Assembly: GCA_903910555.1 (NCBI GenBank)
Contig: CAIVZZ010000003.1
Coordinates: 62,001 to 126,000, forward strand
Direction: 5' to 3'
Length of the DNA stretch: 64,000 nucleotides
Origin: an uncultured Gemmatimonadota bacterium
Lineage (GTDB): Bacteria; Gemmatimonadota; Gemmatimonadetes; Gemmatimonadales; Gemmatimonadaceae
The translations under genes and the position numbers were made by a program. How positions within the stretch are numbered: the stretch's first letter is position 1; each line of letters opens with the position of its first letter. Below the pieces are notes generated by a model that saw nothing but the letters and a program-made list of their open reading frames with translations, searched no databases and was not told the DNA's origin. This document shows positions 15,335 to 23,416 of this stretch, piece by piece.

Positions 15335-16582
15335 ATGGAAAAGATCATCAAAGCAGCGGTAGACCGTGGCGCGAGCGACCTGCACATCAAGGCAGGCGAC
15401 GTTTTTCGTGCGCGCATTGACGGCAAACTCGTTCCGCTCACGAAGCAGGCGCTGACGCCCGAGCAGACTCGTTCGATCGCGATGAAGTTCATCCCGAACG
15501 ACGAGGACCGCGCGAAGATCGACAAGATCCAGGACTACGACTGCTCCTGGGGTGCGCAGGGGATCGGCCGCTTCCGCGTGAACATTCTGCGGCAGCGCTC
15601 GAGTTTCATGATCGTGATGCGCGTGATTCCGTTCGAGGTGCCGAGCTTCGAGAAGCTCACGCTGCCGCCGGTTCTCAAGACGATTGCGGACGCCGAGCGT
15701 GGAATGATCCTCGTGACCGGTGTGACGGGCTCGGGTAAATCGAGCACGATGGCGGCGATGATCAACCACATCAATTCGTCGAAGCACAAACATGTGGTGA
15801 CGCTCGAAAATCCGCTGGAGTTCCTGCACCGCGACATTCAGTGCTCGATCACACAGCGAGAGATCGGCGTCGATACCGAAAGTTTCCGCATGGGACTGCG
15901 CGCGGCTCTTCGTCAGGATCCGGATGTGATTCTGATCGGCGAAATGCGCGATTCCGAGACGATCGACACGGCGATGAAAGCGGCGGAGACGGGCCACCTC
16001 CTCATCTCCACGGTGCACACGCCGGACGCGCAGAGCACGGTCATGCGCATTCTGGCGATGTTCCCGCCGGAAGAGCAGGACGTCGTGCGCGTGCGACTCG
16101 CGGAATCGCTCTATGCCGTGGTGTCGCAGCGCCTCCTTCCGAGAAAGGACGGGCGCGGCCGCGCGGTCGCGTGCGAGGTCATGATCGTCACGCCGACGAT
16201 CAAAGAGCTGATGCTCGACCGTGACCGTGTCTCGGAGATTCGCGATTACATTGCGGAGGGACGCGAGCAGTACGGCATGCAGACGTTCGACCAGCATCTC
16301 AGCGATCTCGTGCAGAGCGGCGAAGTCGAATTTGAAGTCGCGCTCGCGGCGGCGACGAAGCCGAGCGATTTCGAGCTGAAGATGCGCACATTCCGTCGCC
16401 GCTCGACCACGGGACGCAGGGCGATCGTCGATCCGATTGCGGAGCCGATGACCGGCGCGATTTCAATCGGAGTTTCAGGTTCCGCGGTGACGGGCGCACA
16501 GCCGATCGTCGCGCCGCCCGGCGAGAAAGCGCCGGATCCGGAGCCGCGGGTCAAAGGATTGTCCACGGGTTTTGATTTCTAA
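15335..16582 (+). CDS. PilT-like type IV pilus retraction ATPase
   Basis: Hexameric secretion-superfamily ATPase that drives pilus retraction. Walker A GVTGSGKS (129-136), Asp box, Walker B DVILIGEMRD (197-206) and His box HLLISTVHT (221-229) are intact. The PilT AIRNLIRE motif is only loosely kept (TIKELMLD). The C terminus is 40-60 residues longer than usual, rich in Arg, Pro and Gly, and probably disordered. At 415 residues it could be PilT or PilU. No other pilus gene is in the window. Start ATG 15335. Confidence 0.9.
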   Translation: MEKIIKAAVDRGASDLHIKAGDVFRARIDGKLVPLTKQALTPEQTRSIAMKFIPNDEDRAKIDKIQDYDCSWGAQGIGRFRVNILRQRSSFMIVMRVIPFEVPSFEKLTLPPVLKTIADAERGMILVTGVTGSGKSSTMAAMINHINSSKHKHVVTLENPLEFLHRDIQCSITQREIGVDTESFRMGLRAALRQDPDVILIGEMRDSETIDTAMKAAETGHLLISTVHTPDAQSTVMRILAMFPPEEQDVVRVRLAESLYAVVSQRLLPRKDGRGRAVACEVMIVTPTIKELMLDRDRVSEIRDYIAEGREQYGMQTFDQHLSDLVQSGEVEFEVALAAATKPSDFELKMRTFRRRSTTGRRAIVDPIAEPMTGAISIGVSGSAVTGAQPIVAPPGEKAPDPEPRVKGLSTGFDF

Positions 16583-16597
16583 CGGAAAGAGAAGAAG

Positions 16598-17497
16598 ATG
16601 AGTTTGCGATTGGATGGCGTGTTTGGTCCGGTAGTCTCCACTTTCAAGCGCGATTCAGGGGACATCGATACGGCGGCGTTCACGGCGAACGTGAATGCGC
16701 ACATCGCGGCAGGCGAGCTCGGCGTGGTCGTGTGCGGATCGACCGGCGAGGCAGCGCTGCTGAGCGAGATGGAGCGGTTCGAGCTGCTCGAGGCCGCGCG
16801 CCGCGCGGTGCCGTCGGACCGCGTGGTGCTGATGGGCACCGGCGCCGAATCCACGAGGCTCACCGTGCGCCGCTGCCACGAGGCGCAGACGGTTGGTGCG
16901 GACGCAGTGCTCGTCGTCGCGCCGCATTACTACGGCAGTGCGATGAACAGCGATGCGCTGCGCGCGCACTACACACAGGTTGCGGACGCGAGTCCGATTC
17001 CGGTTCTGCTCTACAATATTCCCAAATACATGCACTTTAAGATTCCGCCTGAGCTGATTGCGGAACTCGCGAAACACCAGAACATCGTCGGCATCAAGGA
17101 CAGTTCGGGCGATCTGGATCTGCTGAAATCGTACATCGCGGCGCAGAGCGATTCGTTCACGGTGCTCACCGGAAACGGCGGGCAGCTGCATCCCGCGCTG
17201 ATGGCGGGCGCGCGCGGCGGCATTCTCGCAGTGGCGCTGTTTCTCGCCGAACGTTCCGTCGCGATTTTCAATGCGCACACGCGGGGCGATCACGCGACGG
17301 CCGAACGCATGCAAGCGGAGATCAAGCCGCATGCTGCGACGATCGTCGGCGAACTCGGCGTGCCGGGCGTCAAGGCCGCGATGGACATCGCCGGGCTGCA
17401 CGGAGGTCCGGTGCGCGCACCGCTGATGGATCTCGACGCCGCAGCGCGCGCGCGCGTCGCCGCGTTGATGAGCGGACTCAACGCTGCTGCGGCGTAG
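16598..17497 (+). CDS. DapA-family aldolase, HOGA-like
   Basis: Class I (beta/alpha)8 aldolase of the dihydrodipicolinate synthase family. The Schiff-base Lys is in GIKDSSGD, the catalytic Tyr in LLYNIPKYM, and the pyruvate loop reads GSTGE instead of GTTGE. The C-terminal LGVPGVKAAMDIAGLHGG and PVRAPL resembles 4-hydroxy-2-oxoglutarate aldolase more than housekeeping DapA, so a catabolic 2-oxo-acid aldolase is as likely as lysine synthesis. 299 residues; agaagaag precedes the ATG. purA follows after four bases. Confidence 0.85.
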   Translation: MSLRLDGVFGPVVSTFKRDSGDIDTAAFTANVNAHIAAGELGVVVCGSTGEAALLSEMERFELLEAARRAVPSDRVVLMGTGAESTRLTVRRCHEAQTVGADAVLVVAPHYYGSAMNSDALRAHYTQVADASPIPVLLYNIPKYMHFKIPPELIAELAKHQNIVGIKDSSGDLDLLKSYIAAQSDSFTVLTGNGGQLHPALMAGARGGILAVALFLAERSVAIFNAHTRGDHATAERMQAEIKPHAATIVGELGVPGVKAAMDIAGLHGGPVRAPLMDLDAAARARVAALMSGLNAAAA

Positions 17498-17501
17498 CCG
17501 G

Positions 17502-18782
17502 ATGTTTGATTCCAAGACGCATACAATCGTCATCGTCGGTGCTCAGTGGGGCGATGAAGGGAAGGGGAAGCTCGTAGACGTTCTCGCCGAGCGCGCCGAC
17601 TGGGTCGTGCGCTATCAGGGCGGTGCGAACGCCGGGCATACGGTGCACATCGGCGATCGTTCGACGGTGCTGCATCAGATTCCGAGCGGCATTCTGCATC
17701 CGGGCGTGCGCTGCGCGATTGGCAATGGCGTCGTGCTCGATCCGGAGACGCTGTTCACGGAAGTTGACGAGCTCGTGCGCGACGGTGTGGACGTCGAAGG
17801 CCGGCTCTATCTGAGCGATCGCGCGCATTTGGTGCTCGCGTATCACAAGCTCGTCGACAAAGAGAGCGCGGCGAGCAAAGCGATCGGCACGACCGGTCGC
17901 GGCATCGGCCCGGCGTACGAAGACAAAGTCGCGCGGCGCGGCGTGCGCGTGCTCGACCTGCGCCACCCGAAACGGCTGCGCTCGCTCGTCGAGCGCGGCA
18001 CAGAACACGCGAATCAGCTGCTGGCGAGCTTTGGCTCGACGAAGCGCGCTGAAGTCGAGTACACCATGGGTGTGCTCGAAGCGCTCACGCCGCGATTGCT
18101 GGCCATTGCCGATGACGTCGGGCTCGCGGTCCACCGCGCGATCAAGAGCGGTGCTTCGGTGCTGCTCGAGGGCGCGCAGGGATCGCTGCTCGATGTGGAT
18201 CACGGGACCTATCCGTTTGTGACGTCGAGTTCGACGACTGCCGGCGGCGCGTCGATTGGCGTTGGCATCGGGCCGCGTGTAATCGACGAAGCGATCGGTG
18301 TGGTGAAGGCGTACACGACGCGCGTCGGCGCCGGGCCGCTGCCCACCGAGTTCGATGACGTCATGGGTGAACACGTGCGCAAACTCGGCAACGAGTACGG
18401 CGCAACCACCGGCCGTCCGCGCCGCTGCGGCTGGTTCGATGCCGTGGTCGTGCGCTACGCCGTGCGCATCAACGGCCTGACGTCGCTCGCGGTCACCAAG
18501 CTCGACGTGCTCGACACGCTCGATAAAATCGCGATCTGCACGGGATACGAATTCGACGGAAATTTTGTCGAAGAGTTCCCGGGGGATATCGCCGAACTCG
18601 AGGGGATCAAGCCGCGGCTCGAATGGTTCGACGGATGGAAACAGTCGACGTCCGGTGCGCGAAAGCTCGAGGAACTTCCGGCCAAGGCGCGCGCGTATCT
18701 CGACCGGATTCAGGCGCTGGTTGAGTGCCCGATTGAATTCGTCTCCGTGGGTACGCGGCGGGATCAGATCATTGGACTTTGA
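17502..18782 (+). CDS. purA: Adenylosuccinate synthetase
   Basis: Joins IMP and aspartate with GTP to form adenylosuccinate, the first committed AMP step. WGDEGKGK near residue 16 (catalytic Asp), NAGHTV, the GTTGRGIGPAYEDK segment, EGAQGSLLDVDHGTYPFVTS and the C-terminal GTRRDQII motif are all present. 426 residues, full length. The ATG is four bases after the aldolase stop, with no independent promoter space. Confidence 0.97.
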   Translation: MFDSKTHTIVIVGAQWGDEGKGKLVDVLAERADWVVRYQGGANAGHTVHIGDRSTVLHQIPSGILHPGVRCAIGNGVVLDPETLFTEVDELVRDGVDVEGRLYLSDRAHLVLAYHKLVDKESAASKAIGTTGRGIGPAYEDKVARRGVRVLDLRHPKRLRSLVERGTEHANQLLASFGSTKRAEVEYTMGVLEALTPRLLAIADDVGLAVHRAIKSGASVLLEGAQGSLLDVDHGTYPFVTSSSTTAGGASIGVGIGPRVIDEAIGVVKAYTTRVGAGPLPTEFDDVMGEHVRKLGNEYGATTGRPRRCGWFDAVVVRYAVRINGLTSLAVTKLDVLDTLDKIAICTGYEFDGNFVEEFPGDIAELEGIKPRLEWFDGWKQSTSGARKLEELPAKARAYLDRIQALVECPIEFVSVGTRRDQIIGL

Positions 18783-18797
18783 GGCGGCAGACGGCAC

Positions 18798-19775
18798 ATG
18801 AGTGAATCGCCGGTCTGCATCGTTGGGGCGGGGCCGTGCGGACTGGCTGCGGCTGTCGCCCTCGAAGAAGTCGGGATTCCTTCGATCGTCTTCGATCGCT
18901 CATCGGTCGTGAGTTCGATCGCGCGATACCCGACGTATCTGACATTTTTTTCGTCGCCGGAGCGCCTTGAGATCGGCGATGTGCCGTTCACGCCATCCGG
19001 TGCAAAGCCGACGCGGCGCGAAGGGCTCGCGTATTACCGCTCGGTAGTCGAGTGGTGGAAGCTCAATGTGCGGCAGTACGAAGACGTGAGCGCCGTGCGC
19101 GCGACGGGCGGTGGCTTCGAAGTGGTTTCGCATCCCTCGGCCGGAATCGAGATGACGACGCAGGCACGTGCGGTCGTCGTTGCAACGGGCTACTTCGCGT
19201 CACCGAACATGCTCGGCGTTCCCGGCGAAGAGTTGCCGCATGTGTCGCACGAGTTCCGCGAGGGACACGAGGCATTTCAGCGGCACGCGGTTGTCGTTGG
19301 CGGCGGAAATTCGGCAGTCGAGTGCGCGCTCGAACTCGCCCGCTGCGGTGCGCTCGTCACGCTCGTGCATTTCGAGTCCGCGTTTTCCCACGTGATCAAA
19401 CCGTGGATTCTTCCGGAGTTCGAAGAGCGCGTGCGCACGGGCTCGATCGCATTGCGGTGGAATGCGCGCGTCGCATCGATCGAATCGGACTGGCTGCATC
19501 TCACGACTGAAACCGGACCGGCGACGATTGCCGCGCAGAATGTGTATCTGCTCACCGGCTACACACCGTCACCGGGACTTCTTGGCGGCATGGGCGTCGA
19601 GTTCGACGAGACAACTGGGATCCCCGCACACGATCCCGCGACGATGGAAACGCCGATCAAGAATTTATTTGTCGCCGGCGTGCTCACTTCCGGAAAGAAA
19701 GCGAACGGCGTGTTTATCGAGAACGGCCGCGGCCACGGCGCGTTGATCGCCGCGGCGCTAAAACGACGAGGGTGA
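18798..19775 (+). CDS. ypdA: YpdA-type FAD/NADPH disulfide reductase (putative bacillithiol disulfide reductase)
   Basis: Two-dinucleotide-binding flavoprotein: FAD motif VGAGPCGLAAAVALEE at the N terminus, NADPH motif VVGGGNSAVECALEL, and C-terminal FIENGRGHGALIAAALKRRG. The stretch RYPTYLTFFSSPERLEIG and the absence of a CxxC redox pair match YpdA rather than thioredoxin reductase. YpdA reduces bacillithiol disulfide in Firmicutes, so the organism may use bacillithiol; that is inferred. Last gene of the trpS-purA run. Confidence 0.88.
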   Translation: MSESPVCIVGAGPCGLAAAVALEEVGIPSIVFDRSSVVSSIARYPTYLTFFSSPERLEIGDVPFTPSGAKPTRREGLAYYRSVVEWWKLNVRQYEDVSAVRATGGGFEVVSHPSAGIEMTTQARAVVVATGYFASPNMLGVPGEELPHVSHEFREGHEAFQRHAVVVGGGNSAVECALELARCGALVTLVHFESAFSHVIKPWILPEFEERVRTGSIALRWNARVASIESDWLHLTTETGPATIAAQNVYLLTGYTPSPGLLGGMGVEFDETTGIPAHDPATMETPIKNLFVAGVLTSGKKANGVFIENGRGHGALIAAALKRRG

Positions 19776-19791
19776 ACCACGCATCGTCGAA

Positions 19792-19818
19792 TCGCCCCTC
19801 ATGCTTCGCTCGTCCCTG
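19792..19818. repeat. 27-nt dispersed repeat, copy 1
   Basis: This 27-base stretch is the exact reverse complement of 23359-23385. It lies in the gap between convergent ypdA and the M13 peptidase gene. It is not itself a strong hairpin. A repeat or REP-like role at gene ends is inferred. Confidence 0.65.
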
Positions 19819-19821
19819 CCG

Positions 19822-21867
19822 TTACCAGATCCGTGCCCGTAACGCAGCCGGCCTCACCATCGGATCACCGTCTTTGCATCCCCACGCGGCCTTGAACTCG
19901 GGCATGTTGCTGAACGGGCCGTTCACGCGCCAAATCGACGGGGCGTGTTCGTTGGAGTTCACCTGCGTGCGGAGCGCCTCGGGCCGGTACGTCTCGCGCC
20001 ATACCTGCGCCCAGCCGAGGAAGAAGCGCTGCTCCGGCGTGAAGCCGTCGATCGTTTTGCGCGGCGTGTTGCCCAGCGCGCGTTCCATAGCCGCGAACGC
20101 AACGGTCAAGCCGCCGAAGTCGGCAATGTTCTCACCGAGTGTAAGCTCGCCGTTCACATGCGTCGCACTGTCGAGCACGGTGTACGAGTTGAACTGGGCG
20201 ACGACTTTTTTCGCCTGCACTGTGTATTTCGCGGCGTCTGCCTTCGTCCACCAGTCCTTGAGATTGCCGTCCTTGTCGAACTGGCGGCCCTGGTCGTCGA
20301 AGCCGTGCGTCATCTCATGTCCGATCACGGCGCCCATCGCGCCGTAGTTCACCGCGTCGTCAGCGTCGGGGCTGTAGAAAGGCGGCTGAAGAATTCCAGC
20401 GGGAAAAACGATCTCGTTCAGCTGCGGGTTGTAGTACGCGTTCACGGTGGGCGGCGTCATCGTCCACTCCGTGCGATCCACCGGCTTGCCGATCTTTGCC
20501 CAGTCGCGTGAGGCGGCCCACTGATCGGTGGCGCGAACATTCTGCAGGTACTGACCCGCCGAGACTTTGAGCGTGGAATAGTCTTTCCATTTATCGGGGA
20601 ATCCGATCTTCTTCGCGAACGCCGCGAGTTTCGCGACGGCCTGCGCCTTGGTGGGCGCGCTCATCCAGTCGAGTTTCTCGATCCGATCATGAAGCTCGTT
20701 CACGAGGTTGTTCACGATCTTCACGGCGCGAGCTTTCGCCTCAGGGGTGAAGTTCTGCTTCACGTAGTCCTGTCCGAGGAGTTCGCCCAGGCGATCGTCG
20801 GTGGAGTGGAGACAGCGCTGCCAGCGCGGAAGCATTTCTGTCGCGCCGCTGAAAACTTTATTGAACGTGAAATTCTCCTTCACGATCGGCGTGCCGAGCG
20901 CCGGCGCCGATGCGTGCACGAGACGCCAGCGCAGAAACACTTTCCAATCGTCGATCGGAATTGTGGTGAACATTTTGTTCACTGCGCTGAAGAACTCCGG
21001 CTGACCCACGTCGACAGACGAAATGCCAGGCGCACTCTGTGCGGCGAAGAACGCCGGCCAGTTGAATCCCGGGGTGAGCTTTGCGAGCTCGGCGAGTGAC
21101 ATCTTGTGGTAGTTCGTCTGCGGATCGCGGAGCTCGACGCGGTTTTTTGAGGCAAGTGCGAATTTCGTTTCGACGGCGAGCACGGTTTTCGCTTCGGCGG
21201 CAGCGACGTCTTTTGAATCGCCGAGCAGTTCGAACATCCGCGCCATGTGAGCGACGAAGCTGTCGCGGATTTTCCTCGAGGTGGAGTCGGTCTTGGTGTA
21301 GTACTCTTTGTCCGGAAGGGTGAGGCCGCCCTGATAGAGTCCGCCGATCACCGATGCGGCGTTCTTGGCGTCCTGCGTGGAGCCGTCGGACCACGGTGCG
21401 AGACCTGCGCGGCGCTCGAGTACGCCGAGCTGCTGCTTGAGGTCATCCGGCGATTTGATTCCGGCGATGATGTCCATCTCGGGCTTCAACGGACCGGCGC
21501 CGAGCCTGTCGATCGAGGCGGTATCGAGGCAGCTCGAATAGAAGGCGCCAACTTTCCATGTGGCGTCGGCGGGCGTGTCTTTGGTGGCGTTCGCTTTGGC
21601 AGCGTCTGCGTCGAGCAGCTTATGCAGCTGCGCCTCGTTGCGGTCCGCGAGTTCGCGAAAGGAACCGAACGACGAATACGCGGCCGGGATCGGCGTTTTC
21701 TTCAGCCAGCCGCCGTTGGCGAACTGGTAGAAATCTTTGCACGCTGCGCAGGTCGTATCGAGGTTGGCGCGGTCGAGCGCGCGGTTGGCTTGTGCCGCGA
21801 GCGGAGCGGATACGGCTGCAGCGAGCACAACGGTGGAGACAGCGCGAAAGATTGAGCGCATGGTCAT
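19822..21867 (-). CDS. M13-family exported zinc metallopeptidase (PepO/neprilysin-like)
   Basis: 681 residues. The first 27 form a signal peptide ending SAPLAAQ. Family features run in order: TCAACKDFYQFANGGWL start, NAYYNPQLNEIVFPAGI, zinc motif GHEMTHGFDDQG (HExxH), the third ligand in GENIADFGG, and the C-terminal NEHAPSIWRVNGP. These enzymes cleave peptides up to about 40 residues and act outside the inner membrane. Starts at 21867 and 21861 (two ATGs) are equally possible. Divergent from glyS with about 115 bases between starts. Confidence 0.94.
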   Translation of the reverse strand: MTMRSIFRAVSTVVLAAAVSAPLAAQANRALDRANLDTTCAACKDFYQFANGGWLKKTPIPAAYSSFGSFRELADRNEAQLHKLLDADAAKANATKDTPADATWKVGAFYSSCLDTASIDRLGAGPLKPEMDIIAGIKSPDDLKQQLGVLERRAGLAPWSDGSTQDAKNAASVIGGLYQGGLTLPDKEYYTKTDSTSRKIRDSFVAHMARMFELLGDSKDVAAAEAKTVLAVETKFALASKNRVELRDPQTNYHKMSLAELAKLTPGFNWPAFFAAQSAPGISSVDVGQPEFFSAVNKMFTTIPIDDWKVFLRWRLVHASAPALGTPIVKENFTFNKVFSGATEMLPRWQRCLHSTDDRLGELLGQDYVKQNFTPEAKARAVKIVNNLVNELHDRIEKLDWMSAPTKAQAVAKLAAFAKKIGFPDKWKDYSTLKVSAGQYLQNVRATDQWAASRDWAKIGKPVDRTEWTMTPPTVNAYYNPQLNEIVFPAGILQPPFYSPDADDAVNYGAMGAVIGHEMTHGFDDQGRQFDKDGNLKDWWTKADAAKYTVQAKKVVAQFNSYTVLDSATHVNGELTLGENIADFGGLTVAFAAMERALGNTPRKTIDGFTPEQRFFLGWAQVWRETYRPEALRTQVNSNEHAPSIWRVNGPFSNMPEFKAAWGCKDGDPMVRPAALRARIW

Positions 21868-21983
21868 TGGTGTGAGGATACACCGAAAGGAATGTCGTTC
21901 TGATCCGTTCGCAAGCGGACAGGTGGACGTTTCGCCTGCATACAGCGAAATTGCCTGTTCACCATACCCCTCTCCAGCCGCCA

Positions 21984-23354
21984 ATGTCATTTCCCGATGT
22001 CATGGAAAAACTCGTCTCGCTCTCCAAGCGGCGCGGGTTCGTCTTTCAGTCCTCCGAGATTTACGGCGGCCTCGGTTCGGTATGGGATTACGGTCCGCTC
22101 GGCATCGAGCTCAAGCGCAATCTGCAGGAGCGCTGGTGGCACGCGATGGTGCGCTCGCGCGATGACATCGAAGGGCTCGATTCTGCGATCCTCATGCATC
22201 CCCGCGTATGGGAGGCGAGCGGGCATGTCGGCGGCTTCGTCGATCCTCTCGTCGACTGCAAAACCTGCCAGGGCCGATTTCGCGCGGACAAGCTTCAGGA
22301 CGCGCAGTGTCTGAAAAAGCCGAGCAAGAAGCCGGGTGAGTTCAGCGAATGCGTGCTGACCGAGCCGCGGCAGTTCAATCTGATGTTCAAGACGCACATG
22401 GGTCCCGCCGAGGATACGTCGACGGCGATTTATCTGCGTCCGGAAACGGCGCAGGGCTCGTATGTGAATTTCTTGAACGTGCAGCAGGCTTCGCGCCAGA
22501 AAGTTCCGTTTGGAATTGCGCAGATCGGCAAGGCGTTTCGCAATGAGATCACGCCGGGGAATTTCATTTTCCGCACGCGCGAGTTCGAGCAGATGGAGAT
22601 GCAGTTCTTCGTCGAGCCGGGCACGGATATGGAGTGGTTCGAGAAGTGGAAGGCTTCACGGATGGCCTGGCACCGCGGCCTCGGACTCGATGAAGCGCGG
22701 CTGCAGTATCATCCGCACGGTGAAGGCGAGCTCGCGCACTACGCGCGCGCGGCGTTCGACATCGAGTTCGATTTCGGCGGCACGCTTGGTCCGCAGGAGA
22801 TCGAAGGCATCCACAATCGCGGCGACTTCGACCTTGGCAAGCATCAGGAGTTTTCGGGCAAGCGTCTGGAATACGTCGATCAAGCCGCGAACAAGCGCTA
22901 TCTGCCGTTTGTGATCGAGACCGCATGCGGTCCGAATCGCACGCTGCTCGCGATCATGGTGAATGCGTACCGCGAGGAGACGGTTGCAGGTGAAGAAGAA
23001 GGGCGGGTGGTAATGGGTTTCCACCCGGCGCTCGCGCCCGTGAAAGCGGGAGTCTTTCCGCTTACGAAAAAAGACGGGCAGCCCGAAATGGCGCACGCCG
23101 TCGCCGATGACCTTCGAAAACGCTTTCCGGTGTTCTACGACGAGGCCGGCGCGATCGGCCGCCGCTATCGCCGTCAGGACGAGGCAGGGACGCCGTTCTG
23201 CATTACGATCGACAGTGACTCGACCAAGAACCATGATGTCACGATTCGATTCCGTGATGACATGGGACAGATTCGCGTTGAGGCGTCGCGGGCGGCGGAA
23301 GTTATTGCTGCCTATCTGGCGTCGGACAAGGCAACCGCGACGAGCGACGCGTAA
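21984..23354 (+). CDS. glyS: Glycyl-tRNA synthetase, single-chain (alpha2) type
   Basis: Class II synthetase of the dimeric kind shared by many bacteria, archaea and eukaryotes, not the alpha2beta2 GlyQ/GlyS form. Recognisable parts are [25 protein letters not shown], the insertion with CKTC and further Cys, motif 2 [20 protein letters not shown], motif 3 near [13 protein letters not shown], and the anticodon-binding C terminus. ATG 21984 gives [10 protein letters not shown] (456 residues); a TTG at 21951 would add eleven residues of no family resemblance. Confidence 0.96.
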   Translation: MSFPDVMEKLVSLSKRRGFVFQSSEIYGGLGSVWDYGPLGIELKRNLQERWWHAMVRSRDDIEGLDSAILMHPRVWEASGHVGGFVDPLVDCKTCQGRFRADKLQDAQCLKKPSKKPGEFSECVLTEPRQFNLMFKTHMGPAEDTSTAIYLRPETAQGSYVNFLNVQQASRQKVPFGIAQIGKAFRNEITPGNFIFRTREFEQMEMQFFVEPGTDMEWFEKWKASRMAWHRGLGLDEARLQYHPHGEGELAHYARAAFDIEFDFGGTLGPQEIEGIHNRGDFDLGKHQEFSGKRLEYVDQAANKRYLPFVIETACGPNRTLLAIMVNAYREETVAGEEEGRVVMGFHPALAPVKAGVFPLTKKDGQPEMAHAVADDLRKRFPVFYDEAGAIGRRYRRQDEAGTPFCITIDSDSTKNHDVTIRFRDDMGQIRVEASRAAEVIAAYLASDKATATSDA

Positions 23355-23358
23355 CCAA

Positions 23359-23385
23359 CAGGGACGAGCGAAGCATGAGGGGCGA
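23359..23385. repeat. 27-nt dispersed repeat, copy 2 (inverted)
   Basis: Exact inverted copy of 19792-19818, placed five bases after the glyS stop and before the convergent permease gene end. Both copies thus occupy gaps between converging genes and bracket the M13/glyS pair. Confidence 0.65.
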
Positions 23386-23416
23386 CTTGGCGACGTGCGA
23401 CGAGCGAGGAGTTTTT

